A stretch of DNA of 64,000 bases from Salinarchaeum sp. Harcht-Bsk1 (GTDB lineage Archaea; Halobacteriota; Halobacteria; Halobacteriales; Salinarchaeaceae). The stretch spans positions 1,507,014 through 1,571,013 of the forward strand of contig NC_021313.1 of the NCBI RefSeq assembly GCF_000403645.1. The letters are read 5' to 3'. The position numbers and the translations under genes are program-made. Shown here in pieces: positions 26,385-35,117 of the stretch (positions are counted from its first letter, which is position 1; each line of letters opens with the position of its first letter). The notes beneath the pieces are model-generated. The model did no database searches and was not told the DNA's origin. It saw only the letters and a program-made list of their open reading frames with translations.

Positions 26385-26393
26385 CATATAAGG
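26385..26393 (+). promoter_or_regulatory. TATA-like box upstream of the PKD surface protein
   Basis: CATATAAGG, the only good TATA element before the start at 26518. It implies a 5' leader of roughly 100 bases, longer than is usual in this window. Confidence 0.45.
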
Positions 26394-26517
26394 ATGCGTG
26401 GGGAGAAAAGGGGGTCATGGGGAGCCGTCGTTGCCGCGTGCGTGACCACGGGGCACGCTGGGAACGGATCGAATCGTGGACGTCCTGGGGCGATCGGCGC
26501 CGATCGAGGTGGTCGCC

Positions 26518-28749
26518 GTGACGGATCGACGACGCGATGGCGTCGCCCTCGTGCTCGTGGGCGTCCTGCTGGCCGTCGCACTGACGACAGGGCCAGCGGC
26601 TGCCGCCGGTGTCCACGCGAACGGAACCATCACGGACTGCGGGACGATCGACCAGCCTGGCGGCTACGAACTAGCCGGGAACGTGACGAACAGCAGCGAC
26701 GACTACTGCCTCCAGGTCGCGACGAGCAACGTCACAATCGATGGGAACGGCCACACCGTAGACGGCGTGGACGACCTGACTGGATACGGCGTGTCCGCAG
26801 TCGGATCGTCGGTCTCGAACGTCACCGTTCGAAACCTCACGGTCACGAACTTCTATCACGCCGGCACCGTCGAGAAAGCCAGCGACGTAACGTTCCGGAA
26901 CCTCACCGCGACCGCGAGCCGCGACCACGGCGTCGTGATCGACGGCGGCTCCGGGGTGAGGGTGACCGACTCGGCCGTCGACGGAAGTGGTTCGGCCGGC
27001 GTGTTCGCCGTGAATACGGCGAACCTGTCACTTCGAAACGCAACCGTGACGGACAATGCCGGGCGTGGCGTCTCGCTCGACGCGGTGAGGAACGTCACGA
27101 TACAGGACACCCTCACCGCCAACAACAGCCGCTGGGCAATGACGGCTACCAACGGATCGACGGTTTCCTCGGCCACCAACTACACGCTCACCGGCGGGCA
27201 GTCTGTCGACTTCTCGGCGCACGACGTCTCCCTTCGCGCCAACGAAACCCCGCCGGCCCTTCCAGCCTGGAAGCACCAGCTCGGTCCCGTACTGAACGCC
27301 ACCAACGAGAGCGCCGGCGCGTGGCTCGAACTCGGCTACGACGGCTCGTCGCTGCTGCCGGGCCACGACGAGGGTTCGACTACGCTCTGGCGCTACGAGG
27401 GGAACTGGTCGATCAACGGTGGATCGAACGCAATCGACACCGTGAACGACACGGTCAACGCATCGATCGACGCTGCCGGGAGCTACGCGCTACTCGCAGA
27501 CGAGGAGCCGATCGCGAACGCCACGCCCGCGTCCCTCGACTTCGGCACGGTGCATATGACGGATCCAGCGACGACGCGGGCCGTGACCGTCGCGAACGAC
27601 GGGCAGGCGCCGCTAACCGTGGTCGTGGTTGGCGCCACCGGCGAGAACGCGAGCGCGTTCTACGTCCCACCCCTGATCGGGAATCTGACGCTCCAGCCCG
27701 GCGAGAACGCGAGCTTCGACGTCGAGTTCGACCCAACGACCGAACGAGGCCAGCTGAACGCGACGTTCGTCGCCGCACACGACGGGTCCAGCGAGTTCGC
27801 GAACGTCTCGCTGACCGGCCGGAGCGTCGCGCCGAACGTGAACGTGACGACAGGGCCGACCGTCGATTTCGGCGAAGTCCACGTCGGCACGCCGAGCCGG
27901 GGGCGAACGATCGTCGTCGAGAACAACGGCAGCGCGCCGCTCGACCTCCCAGATGCGACGATAACGGGGGAAAACGCAACGGCGTTCGATTTTCACACGG
28001 ACGGCGATCCGACGCCACACCTGCTCGCGCCGGGCGATCAGGTCGCGTTCGAGGTGGAATTGCTCCCGGCCTCGCTCGGCACCAAGTCGGCCACGCTAGA
28101 GATAGCGCACAACGTTTCGAATCGCGCGACCGTCACCCTCACACTTCGGGGAACCGGCGCTGACCTCAGACCGCCACAGATCGCGAACCTGAGCGCGGTC
28201 GACGCCACGGACGGCGACGGAATCGTGACCGACGGCGACGCAATCACGATCGGTGCGAACGTCTCGGACGGAGTCACCGGCGTGAGCGACGTCTCGGTGA
28301 ACGCCTCGGCGTTCGGTGCTGGTACCGTCACCCTGTCGAACGGTAGCAGCGGCGAATTCTACGACGCGACGGTCGTCGTGGACGCAGCGAACGCGTCGGC
28401 CGACGGCGTCCACCAGCTGGACGTGAACGCGAGCGACGCGGCCGGCAACGCGAACGACACCGCGGCCGGCTCTGTCACGCTCGACACCACGGCGCCGTCC
28501 GTTTCGATCACGACGCCGATGGAGGGCTACGCGTTGAACGGCTCGAATCTCACGGTCACCGGCACCGTCAGCGACCAGTTCGCAGGCGTCCAGTCGGTCG
28601 CCTTCGACGACGGCACCGGATGGACCGACGTCGGCTTCGACCGGGGTGCCGGCACCTGGAACGCCACGATCACGAACCTCTCGGCGGGGGCGCACACGTA
28701 CCGAGTCCGCGCGACGGACGACGTGAGTCACGTGTCCGCGCCGATCTAG
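26518..28749 (+). CDS. Surface protein, N-terminal part, ended by an in-frame TAG
   Basis: 743 residues from GTG 26518 (GTG 26476 is an alternative) to TAG 28747-28749. A Sec signal peptide (VALVLVGVLLAVALTTGPAA) leads into a beta-helix domain (NVTIDGNGHTVDG and similar coils), then two choice-of-anchor/ASPM-Hydin-like repeats (SLDFGTVHMTDPATTRAVTV and TVDFGEVHVGTPSRGRTIVV), then Ig-like modules (DTTAPSVSITTPMEGYALNG). Asn-x-Thr/Ser sites are abundant, fitting an N-glycosylated surface protein. Immediately after the TAG the same frame continues without interruption into PKD domains and a PGF-CTERM anchor, so the ancestral gene ran from 26518 to 29592. If only this part is made, the product would lack its cell-surface anchor and be shed. 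Confidence 0.8.
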   Translation: MTDRRRDGVALVLVGVLLAVALTTGPAAAAGVHANGTITDCGTIDQPGGYELAGNVTNSSDDYCLQVATSNVTIDGNGHTVDGVDDLTGYGVSAVGSSVSNVTVRNLTVTNFYHAGTVEKASDVTFRNLTATASRDHGVVIDGGSGVRVTDSAVDGSGSAGVFAVNTANLSLRNATVTDNAGRGVSLDAVRNVTIQDTLTANNSRWAMTATNGSTVSSATNYTLTGGQSVDFSAHDVSLRANETPPALPAWKHQLGPVLNATNESAGAWLELGYDGSSLLPGHDEGSTTLWRYEGNWSINGGSNAIDTVNDTVNASIDAAGSYALLADEEPIANATPASLDFGTVHMTDPATTRAVTVANDGQAPLTVVVVGATGENASAFYVPPLIGNLTLQPGENASFDVEFDPTTERGQLNATFVAAHDGSSEFANVSLTGRSVAPNVNVTTGPTVDFGEVHVGTPSRGRTIVVENNGSAPLDLPDATITGENATAFDFHTDGDPTPHLLAPGDQVAFEVELLPASLGTKSATLEIAHNVSNRATVTLTLRGTGADLRPPQIANLSAVDATDGDGIVTDGDAITIGANVSDGVTGVSDVSVNASAFGAGTVTLSNGSSGEFYDATVVVDAANASADGVHQLDVNASDAAGNANDTAAGSVTLDTTAPSVSITTPMEGYALNGSNLTVTGTVSDQFAGVQSVAFDDGTGWTDVGFDRGAGTWNATITNLSAGAHTYRVRATDDVSHVSAPI

Positions 28750-29592
28750 GTGAACGTGACCGTCGACCGCACTCCCCCGACGGTTGCCACGGTGCGCGGG
28801 AACCGCACCGTCGACGAGGACACCGCGGTCGCGTTCGACGGCACCAACTCCACGGACGGCGTGGGCGTCGCGAACTACTCGTGGGTCTTCGGTGACGGGG
28901 CGACGGCGACCGGTGAGACCGTCTCACACGCCTTCGCGGATCCGGGCACCTACACCGTGACGCTGACCGCGACGGACGTGGCCGGCAACGCGAACGCGAC
29001 GAACCTGACCGTGACCGTCGAAGACGTTCCGGAGAACACCGGCGGTGGCGGATTCCGCCCGTTGCCGGATACGACCGATCCGACGGCGGACGCAGGGAGG
29101 GATCGCACCGTCACAACGGGCACCGCTTTCAGCTTCGACGGGACCAACTCCACTGACGACGTCGAGATCACCGCCTATCTGTGGGACGTCGATGGCGACG
29201 GTGCGACCGAGTTGACGGGACCCGAACCGACGTACCGGTTCCAGAACTCGGGCACCTACGACGTCACGTTGACCGTCAGCGACCGAAACGGAAACACGGA
29301 CAGCGACGACGTCGCCGTCGTCGTCGAACCAGCCGACGGGACGGGGTCAGATGGCGGCAGCGATGGCGAGTCCGACGACGACGGAAGCGGTCCGGGCGAC
29401 GGCGACGGGTCGGACGAGAGCGATACTGACGGAGGAACGGAGGTCGACGCGGACGACGGAGCGAGCGAGGACGGTACTGACGACAGCGAGACCGGCGGCG
29501 GAGCCGACGACGGCTCGCCGGGCTTCGGCGTGGCCGTCGCGCTCGTGGGCGTCGTGCTCGGGACGGCGGTGGTGCGCCGGTCGGCCCGGTGA
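28750..29592 (+). pseudogene. Orphaned C-terminal part of the surface protein (PKD domains, PGF-CTERM)
   Basis: 280 codons in the same frame as the upstream gene, directly after TAG 28747-28749. A GTG immediately follows the stop, so reinitiation is formally possible, but there is no signal peptide for export. Two PKD modules are visible (TAVAFDGTNSTDG with YSWVFGDG, and TAFSFDGTNSTDD with LWDVDGDG). A long Asp/Gly/Ser linker follows, and then SPGFGVAVALVGVVLGTAVV ending in basic residues, the PGF-CTERM signal that archaeosortase ArtA cleaves to attach a lipid. The intact signal suggests that the nonsense change is recent. Confidence 0.75.
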
Positions 29593-29628
29593 CGAGAGAG
29601 CCGGCGTGCAGATCCACTCCTGCTCCGA

Positions 29629-30840
29629 TCACTCCATCCCGAACCGCCCGACAGCGAACCGCTCGAACGGTCCGGAGTACTGCATCAACACGGTGCCGAG
29701 CACGCTCATCGCGAGGACGTAGCCGACGGCGAAAGCGTAGATGTCGCTGGCAACCGCCGCGGAGAGCGTCCCGCCCGCGCCCTCGATCGCGACGGCGGCG
29801 ATGATCAGCGAAAACTCGCCGCGGGTGACCATCCCCAGGCCGACCCGCGTCGATCGTCTCGGGCTGAGGCCGTACGCGCGACCGCCGAGATAGCCGGAGA
29901 ATAGCTTGGTCGGCGTCGTCGCGGCGACGGCGATCGCGACGAGCGCCGCGACCTCCGCGACGAGCACCGGATCGGTCTCGAGGCCGATCCAGACGAAGAA
30001 CACGGCTGCAAACACGTCGCGGACAGGTTCGAGCAATCGTTCCAGTCGCTCCACGTGGGAGGTCGACGCGAACGCCATCCCGACGAAGAAGGCCGCGACG
30101 GCTTCGCTGACCCCGATCGCGAGCGCGACACCCGCCACGAGGACGGTCACGCCGACGACCCTGAGAACGAGGAACTCGTTGGAGGCCCCAGCGAGCAGGC
30201 GCTCGAAGGCACCGCTTCCGAACTGCACGACGAGGAGCAAGAGGACGATGAAGCCCATGGCGAGACCGACGGCGGTTGCGAGCCCTGCAACGCCGTTGCC
30301 ACCCGCGACGAGCGCGACGGCGATCGCCAGGTAGACCGCGATCGCGAGATCCTCGAAGACCAGCGTCCCGAGCATCGGTCCGGCCTCGTCGTTGGCGATC
30401 CAGCCGAAGTCGATCAGCGACTTCGTGATGATCGCCGAGGAGGAGATGTAGACGATGCCGGCGAGCAGGAACGCGGCCAGCAGCGATTCGAAGAGGAGGA
30501 AGCCGACGACGAGCCCCGCGCCGAAGTTGACGGCGAGGTCGATCGTTCCCGCAGTGACGATGCGGCCGCGATCGGCGACGAGTCGCTCGAGGTTGAACTC
30601 CAGGCCGAGAAAGAACAGCAAGAAAACGATCCCGAGTTCCGCGCCGATCTCGACGAACTCCCCGCCCTGGATCGCCGGCACGTCGTAGCCAGCGACGACC
30701 AGTTCGCCAGCCACGGCCGGCGAGACGAGCATGCCGGTGAGGATGTACAGCGGAATGACGGAGGTCCCGAGGCGGGCGGCGAGGACGCTCCCCAGCGCGA
30801 TCGCAGCGAACAGCGCACCGACGGTGAGCAGGTCAGCCAC
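29629..30840 (-). CDS. CPA2-type cation/proton antiporter (KefB/KhtU-like)
   Basis: 403 residues from GTG 30840. About twelve to thirteen membrane helices, with the Na/H-exchanger fold elements LYILTGMLVSPAVAGELV and LFFLGLEFNLERLVADR, and VEAVAAFFVGMAFAST-like sequence (here VSEAVAAFFVGMAFASTSHV) in the second repeat. No RCK domain is fused. It is supplied instead by the separate gene upstream (30935-31432), the arrangement of KhtU with KhtT. It probably exports K+ or Na+ in exchange for protons, important in a cell with molar internal K+. The frame runs open to 30954, but the extra N-terminal residues are Arg-rich and not membrane-like. Confidence 0.85.
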   Translation of the reverse strand: MADLLTVGALFAAIALGSVLAARLGTSVIPLYILTGMLVSPAVAGELVVAGYDVPAIQGGEFVEIGAELGIVFLLFFLGLEFNLERLVADRGRIVTAGTIDLAVNFGAGLVVGFLLFESLLAAFLLAGIVYISSSAIITKSLIDFGWIANDEAGPMLGTLVFEDLAIAVYLAIAVALVAGGNGVAGLATAVGLAMGFIVLLLLVVQFGSGAFERLLAGASNEFLVLRVVGVTVLVAGVALAIGVSEAVAAFFVGMAFASTSHVERLERLLEPVRDVFAAVFFVWIGLETDPVLVAEVAALVAIAVAATTPTKLFSGYLGGRAYGLSPRRSTRVGLGMVTRGEFSLIIAAVAIEGAGGTLSAAVASDIYAFAVGYVLAMSVLGTVLMQYSGPFERFAVGRFGME

Positions 30841-30934
30841 TGATCGACCTCCCGCGCGCGGCGGACGGGCCGAAACACATCGTCGAGGCGTCGATCCTCC
30901 CGATCGGAGCGCCGACTCGCGTCCTCCCAGCCAT

Positions 30935-31432
30935 CTACTCCTCGGTTTCCTCACCAGTGAGCAGCGTCTCGAAGGCGTTGCAGCTCTCTCGGTCGCCCAC
31001 GACGACGAGGGTGTCGCCGGCCTGGAGTTCGGTGCCCGAATCGGGTGCAGAGAGCACGTCCTCGCCGCGCTGGATGGCGACGACCGTCACGCCGGTCTCT
31101 CGACCGACCTGTGCGCTCGCCAGCGTCTCGCCGACGAGCGGCGACGAGTCGTCGACGGCGTACCACTCCAGCAGGGTCCCCTCCGTGAGCATCGTCTCGA
31201 CGTGCTCGGATTCGACGGGCTGGAAGTACGCCCCCTCGAGGATCGTCCCGACCATTCGCGCCATGCGGTCGGAGAGCTCGAGGAGCTTCTCCGAATCCGC
31301 GTCCGCGTCGGGTTTGAGGTACAGCTCCCGCTGGCCGGTGTTGTGGGTCACGATCACGAGGACCTGGCCGTCGCCAAGCTCCACCTCGTGCTTCTTCCCC
31401 ACGCCGGGAAGGTCGCTCTCGATGACGTCCAT
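30935..31432 (-). CDS. TrkA-C (RCK_C) regulatory subunit, KhtT-like
   Basis: 165 residues from ATG 31432. An N-terminal domain of 80 residues (MDVIESDLPGVGKKHEVEL) precedes an RCK C-terminal domain: LLEWYAVDDSSPLVGETLAS, then GVTVVAIQRGEDVLSAPDSG and ELQAGDTLVVVGDRESCNAF. This is the KhtT pattern. RCK_C domains bind small ligands or ions and gate the partner antiporter. The gene is 94 bases upstream of the antiporter on the same strand and very likely in one operon with it. GTTATGGG about 28 bases before the ATG fits a leaderless promoter. Confidence 0.85.
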   Translation of the reverse strand: MDVIESDLPGVGKKHEVELGDGQVLVIVTHNTGQRELYLKPDADADSEKLLELSDRMARMVGTILEGAYFQPVESEHVETMLTEGTLLEWYAVDDSSPLVGETLASAQVGRETGVTVVAIQRGEDVLSAPDSGTELQAGDTLVVVGDRESCNAFETLLTGEETEE

Positions 31433-31605
31433 GACCGTGTGTTCGGTGCAGGACCCATAACGATGGCCCCGGTTTCTCGGGGACTCCCGGGAGCGGAAAC
31501 GCGCACTCGGCGCCAGAACCGGGCGGATACGCGTCGAAAATCGCAGTACAACGGCCGGACGCCGGTTTGGCAGGTGGAGCGGTTGGCTGGTGGAACCGAA
31601 ACGAG

Positions 31606-31640
31606 ATTTTGTATAGCGTTATACGATACACTATTTATAT
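31606..31640 (+). promoter_or_regulatory. Copy 3 of the ATTTNNTATAGCG motif with adjoining TATA box
   Basis: ATTTTGTATAGCGTTA at 31606-31621 is followed, after ten bases, by TTTATATAG. It looks like a complete promoter with operator on the plus strand, but no plus-strand gene follows before 35422. The antiporter operon starts 174 bases away on the other side. The core TATAGCGTTATA (31612-31623) recurs exactly, inverted, at 32646-32657. Confidence 0.45.
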
Positions 31641-31722
31641 AGTTGCCCGTCAGTCGGTCCGTTTCCGGCGCAACGGCGATCAGTTCCCGATCCAGTCTAC
31701 GAGCACAACGGAATCCGGAGCG

Positions 31723-32025
31723 TCAGAACGACTCGTCGCCGCCGTCTTTCGGTGACTCGTCGTGTTCGACGTTCGGCCCCCGGTCGTCGTAGAACTTCCT
31801 GCCGATGAACTCGTCCGGCAGCTGCCCCGAGAGCGTCTGGTAGAGCATGTCCGCAGACTCGTAACTGTCCTCGCCGAGGTCCTCGAGCAGCGACTCGACG
31901 GGCACCGAGTGATCGGCGTCGGGCGCTTCGACCTCGACGTCCCCGACCGCCTCCCGCGCGGTCTCCTTCTCCACCGGAAAGTCGAGTTCGGCCGCGAAGT
32001 GGTCTGGTAGGTCGTTCAACTCCAT
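31723..32025 (-). CDS. DUF5789 family protein
   Basis: 100 residues from ATG 32025, strongly acidic. It follows the haloarchaeal DUF5789 pattern: MELNDLPDHFAAELDFPVEK, central VPVESLLEDLGEDSYESADM, then LYQTLSGQLPDEFIG. The family is small, soluble and of unknown function. A TATA-like CCTAACAAC lies about 30 bases upstream on the minus strand. It lies alone between the two inverted copies of the regulatory motif. Confidence 0.75.
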   Translation of the reverse strand: MELNDLPDHFAAELDFPVEKETAREAVGDVEVEAPDADHSVPVESLLEDLGEDSYESADMLYQTLSGQLPDEFIGRKFYDDRGPNVEHDESPKDGGDESF

Positions 32026-32109
32026 GCAGGCAGTCCGGCCCGGAAGCGGGTTGTTAGGAACCGCTTATCCACGCGCGAAGGCCAGGGGTTGCGACGACGG
32101 ACCACCCCT

Positions 32110-32472
32110 TCACCGAACGAACGGCAAGAAGAGGACGAGTCCGATGGCCCTCGTCAGGACCGCAGCGAGGATGGCCCGTCCGCGGCGGTGTCGTACGCCA
32201 CCCGCACGCCGATCACGACCAGCGAAATGTGGCACGTCGGCATGGGCGCTCCCAAGCGCGGGACGTCGACGCACCCCGACCACGGGCCCAGAGTAGAGCG
32301 TCGCGGCGAGGAGTTCCAGCCAGTAGACGAAGACGGAGGTGGCAACGACCGAGACCGCGAACGGAGCGCGCCTACGAATCTGCGATCGGATCGTCCCCCG
32401 ACCGCGACGACGTAGGCGACACAGGCCAGAGATCGCAGTGCCGAGACCCCGAGTACCGTTTCGGTAGTTCAC
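32110..32472 (-). pseudogene. Small membrane protein gene with two compensating frameshifts
   Basis: Reading from GTG 32472 gives a basic N terminus and APFAVSVVATSVFVYWLELL then AATLYSGPVVG. At about 32272 the sensible frame shifts by one base to VDVPRLGAPMPTCHISLVVI then GVRVAYDTAADG. At about 32180 it returns to the first frame as AILAAVLTRAIGLVLFLPFV ending at TGA 32110. Joined, these segments form one coherent three-helix membrane protein. Read straight through, the middle third becomes Arg-rich and non-membrane. One shift looks like an inserted base and the other like a lost base, both in G-rich runs. Either a pseudogene or two sequencing errors. Confidence 0.6.
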
Positions 32473-32856
32473 GTGCCGGAGCCACCCGACCCATCCCGGT
32501 GCCCGACCGGGGTGCGCGGCACAGAACTGGCTGCTCGCCGCTCGGGCACGTCGCCGGCGACGCCCGTCGCCCCTCGCGTGGAATTGCCGAGTCGTCGTTC
32601 AGCGAGTACGACGGCAAATGGGACGCCAACGTAAGTAATGAATACTATAACGCTATATGAAATGAGAGAGGTCGAGGCGAGGCTCCGTGGTACTCACTGA
32701 GGGGCACGCCTGGTCTGACGTAGACCGCGACGGTGCGAGCTGGCGACTCGAAGTGCGGCCACGCGAATGGGGCCGCCGTTGGCAGCCGCGAGTGGAGCGC
32801 CCGCTGTCGGTCGGCGTCGCGAGTCGGGAGGAGAGCGGAAGGGTGCCCGGTCGACT
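32473..32856. other. Intergenic region with one regulatory motif
   Basis: This 384-base gap contains the AT-rich motif copy at 32646-32663 and otherwise GC-rich sequence with no gene I can support on either strand. Confidence 0.55.
32646..32663 (-). promoter_or_regulatory. Copy 4 of the ATTTNNTATAGCG motif
   Basis: The minus strand reads ATTTCATATAGCGTTATA, followed by GTATTCATTACTTACG, which may supply a TATA element. It points toward the frameshifted gene starting at 32472, 174 bases away. Confidence 0.45.
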
Positions 32857-33633
32857 TCAGGAGAAGGCCCCGAAACTCGCCTGTTTCTCGCGATCGCTGG
32901 CGCCCTCGGCGAGTTCGTAGCCGAGCAGGTCGCGCAGGTCGACGGCGTAGTTGGTGCCGTGCTCTTCGAGGACGAGTATCCGACCTTTCACGCCCCGGAC
33001 AGTCCCGGTCGCCGTGGTCTCCGGGACGGGAGCGGCGTTGAGGTCGAGACCGTAGTCGAAGTCGAACTGCTCGTGGACCTCGAAGTCCGGTGGGAGCTCG
33101 GTTTCGAGGGTCGCCTCGAAGGCCGGAACGTCGACGTCGTCGTGAAGGCCGGCGATCTTCGTCGGCACGCGGACGCGATCAGGGATGCGCTCGGCGATCG
33201 CCGCTTCCAGTTCGCGGGCGATCCGGCCGTTCGCGACGGTGCGGACGTGGGCCGCGCGATCGGCGCCCTGCTCCTGCAGGCGCGTGGGGAGCCGATCCAG
33301 GTAGGTGACGCCCACCTTGTGGACGTCCGGGGCGAACGCGGCGACGTAGATGGCGTGCTCGCCGTGGCAGTCCATCTCTGGTTTCAGACAGTCGCCGGTA
33401 CACCGGGCGCAGACCCAGGTGTGGGTGTGAGCGTCGCAGTAGGGCGTTGCGGGGGCGTCGCAGGCCTCGTGGGTGCCGTCGGCGAGCGTGCCCGCACAGT
33501 GGCGCTCGTCGAGCGTGTAGGCGAGTTCGGTGCCGTGGTCGAGCGCGAGGCGTTCGAGGTCGCCGGACTCGTCGGCGAGCAGCAGTGCTGGGCCGCCCTC
33601 GTGGCCCGTCCGGACGTAGTCGACGACCTGCAC
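32857..33633 (-). CDS. DUF2797 family protein
   Basis: 258 residues from GTG 33633. A Cys/His-rich part at residues 45-95 (HCAGT, CDAPATPYCDAHTHTWVCAR, CTGDCLKPEMDC) looks like two zinc sites. It is followed by the DUF2797 core HAIYVAAFAPDVHKVGVTYL, then DRLPTRLQEQGADRAAHVRT and ANGRIARELEAAIAERIPDR. The core resembles GIY-YIG-like nuclease folds at the KVGVT step, but catalytic activity is not established for the family. C-terminal residues add a beta-rich domain. Function unknown. Confidence 0.8.
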   Translation of the reverse strand: MQVVDYVRTGHEGGPALLLADESGDLERLALDHGTELAYTLDERHCAGTLADGTHEACDAPATPYCDAHTHTWVCARCTGDCLKPEMDCHGEHAIYVAAFAPDVHKVGVTYLDRLPTRLQEQGADRAAHVRTVANGRIARELEAAIAERIPDRVRVPTKIAGLHDDVDVPAFEATLETELPPDFEVHEQFDFDYGLDLNAAPVPETTATGTVRGVKGRILVLEEHGTNYAVDLRDLLGYELAEGASDREKQASFGAFS

Positions 33634-33681
33634 GTCCCCGGATTGGTGACCGGAACGAAAAGTCGTGCCGGTCCGCGGCAG

Positions 33682-33876
33682 TCAGTAGCTCCCGCCGTCT
33701 TCGAAACAGCGGCCGCACTTGCTCGCCTCGTGGGCCGACCGGGCTCGCTCCAGGGAGGTGCGAGAAAGGTGCTCCGGGTCGACGTGACTGGTGGCACCAC
33801 ACGCCGTCTCCTTCGAGGCGGTCTCGTCTGCGCGTCTGTGCACGGTCTTCGTGGTCTCGTTGACGACGGCGTCCAT
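33682..33876 (-). CDS. 64-residue Cys/His protein
   Basis: Short gene from ATG 33876 to TGA 33682. Possible metal ligands are C26, H31 and H36 (ACGATSHVDPEH) and C54-x2-C57 (KCGRCFEDGG). The remainder is helical and charged. It lies just upstream of the DUF2797 gene on the same strand, 48 bases away, so the two Cys/His-rich proteins may be coexpressed. The composition and spaced ligands argue for a real gene. No known function. Confidence 0.65.
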   Translation of the reverse strand: MDAVVNETTKTVHRRADETASKETACGATSHVDPEHLSRTSLERARSAHEASKCGRCFEDGGSY

Positions 33877-34007
33877 GCCAGCCACTAACGAGGAGGCTGG
33901 CAATGAACGATGTCCCTCGTTATGCAGGTGCCGAGGGGACGAATCGGGCGGCGGCGTACGAACGGCGGGACGCGCCGTTGCGTCGACGTGGGTCGCTCGG
34001 GGGGACG

Positions 34008-35117
34008 TCAGTCGGTACCGGGCTCGGCGACGCCGGACGCAGTGGGCGAGTCGGCCGCCGTGGGCGTCGTGGCTGGCGGTTCGGCGCCTGCGGCCTCGCG
34101 ATAGATGCGCTCCAGCTGGGCCATCGTCTGCGAGACCGCGAAGCGCTCGACGGCCCCGCGAGTGTCCCACTCGGCGTCGAGGCAGGTCTCGACCGCGTCG
34201 ACCATGGCGTCGACGTCGCCGTAGGGGAACCGGCGGCCGTTCTCGGGACCGATCGTGTCGGCGAATGGCGGGACGTCCGCGGCGGCGACCGGCGTGCCGC
34301 AGGCGTTGGCCTCGAGCGTCGAGAGCCCGAGCGTGTCGGCCGTCGAGGCGGTGACGAAGACGGAGAGTGAGGAGAGGAAGCCCGGTAGCTGCTCGCGGGG
34401 GAGGAAGTCCCGGAACTCCACGGCGTCGGGTGCACGTTCCTCAAGCCGCCGTCGGAACGGACCCTCGCCGACGATGACGAACCGGTAGTCGGGCATGGCG
34501 TCCGCGAGGCGAAGCAACTCGCCGACGTTCTTCTCGTTGGAGATGCGGCCGCTGTAACCGATCACGGGTTCGCCGTCGAACCAGTCGCCCTCCCGTGGCT
34601 GGAAGAAGTCCATGTCGATGCCGACGGGGAGTTCCACGTGCTCGACGTCGCGGTCGATACGGCCGGTGGAGGCGGTGACGACGTCGAAGGTCCCGAGGAA
34701 GGCGTTCTCGTAGGGGACGTAGACCTTCCCGAGCAGGTCCCCGAGTCGCTCGGACCGGGTCGCCTGGTGGAAGTACTCCTCGACGGGCGTGTGGTGCGTG
34801 TAGATGGACGGCAGGTCGCGTTTGCGGGCGTAGTACCGGCCGAGCAGGCCGACCGACGCCGGCCCGTGACAGTGGACCACGTCGAGGTCGGGTAGCGTCG
34901 AGGGGCGGCGGAACGTGGGAAGGCGATAGCCCGCGTAGAACGGGTTCGGCAGGGATCTGACGGGGATCTCCCGGTCGTCGGGGTCGTAGTCGCCGTCCGG
35001 GTAGACCACGTACACCTCGTGGCCCGCGGCCTCGAGGCGCTCCCGCCAGAGTTTGATGGTGTAGGTGACGCCGTCAATTTCGGGGAAGTAGCTGTCCGTG
35101 AAGAAGCCGATCCGCAT
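34008..35117 (-). CDS. GT4 family glycosyltransferase
   Basis: 369 residues from ATG 35117. GT-B fold: the N-terminal acceptor domain begins MRIGFFTDSYFPEIDGVTYT, with VVHCHGPASVGLLGRYYARK. The C-terminal donor domain has VIGYSGRISNEKNVGELLRL and the retaining-GT4 signature region DTLGLSTLEANACGTPVAAA, in which the first Glu of the usual E-x7-E pair is Asp. Such enzymes move a sugar from a nucleotide donor to a lipid or glycan at the cytoplasmic face (PimB-like glycolipid synthesis is a close analogy). It opens the glycan cluster, and it is divergent from a UPF0104 membrane protein. Confidence 0.88.
   Translation of the reverse strand: MRIGFFTDSYFPEIDGVTYTIKLWRERLEAAGHEVYVVYPDGDYDPDDREIPVRSLPNPFYAGYRLPTFRRPSTLPDLDVVHCHGPASVGLLGRYYARKRDLPSIYTHHTPVEEYFHQATRSERLGDLLGKVYVPYENAFLGTFDVVTASTGRIDRDVEHVELPVGIDMDFFQPREGDWFDGEPVIGYSGRISNEKNVGELLRLADAMPDYRFVIVGEGPFRRRLEERAPDAVEFRDFLPREQLPGFLSSLSVFVTASTADTLGLSTLEANACGTPVAAADVPPFADTIGPENGRRFPYGDVDAMVDAVETCLDAEWDTRGAVERFAVSQTMAQLERIYREAAGAEPPATTPTAADSPTASGVAEPGTD

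Larger units (their letters stand above)
26171..26517. other. Intergenic region with promoter elements only
   Basis: This 347-base gap holds a perfect palindrome TATCGCGATA at 26246-26255 (part of motif copy 2) and a TATA-like CATATAAGG at 26385-26393. I see no convincing gene in it on either strand. Confidence 0.6.

Noticed and set aside
28747-28749. TAG read through as pyrrolysine or another amino acid
   Set aside because: Haloarchaea are not known to encode pyrrolysine and nothing here suggests recoding. A nonsense mutation or a sequence error is simpler.
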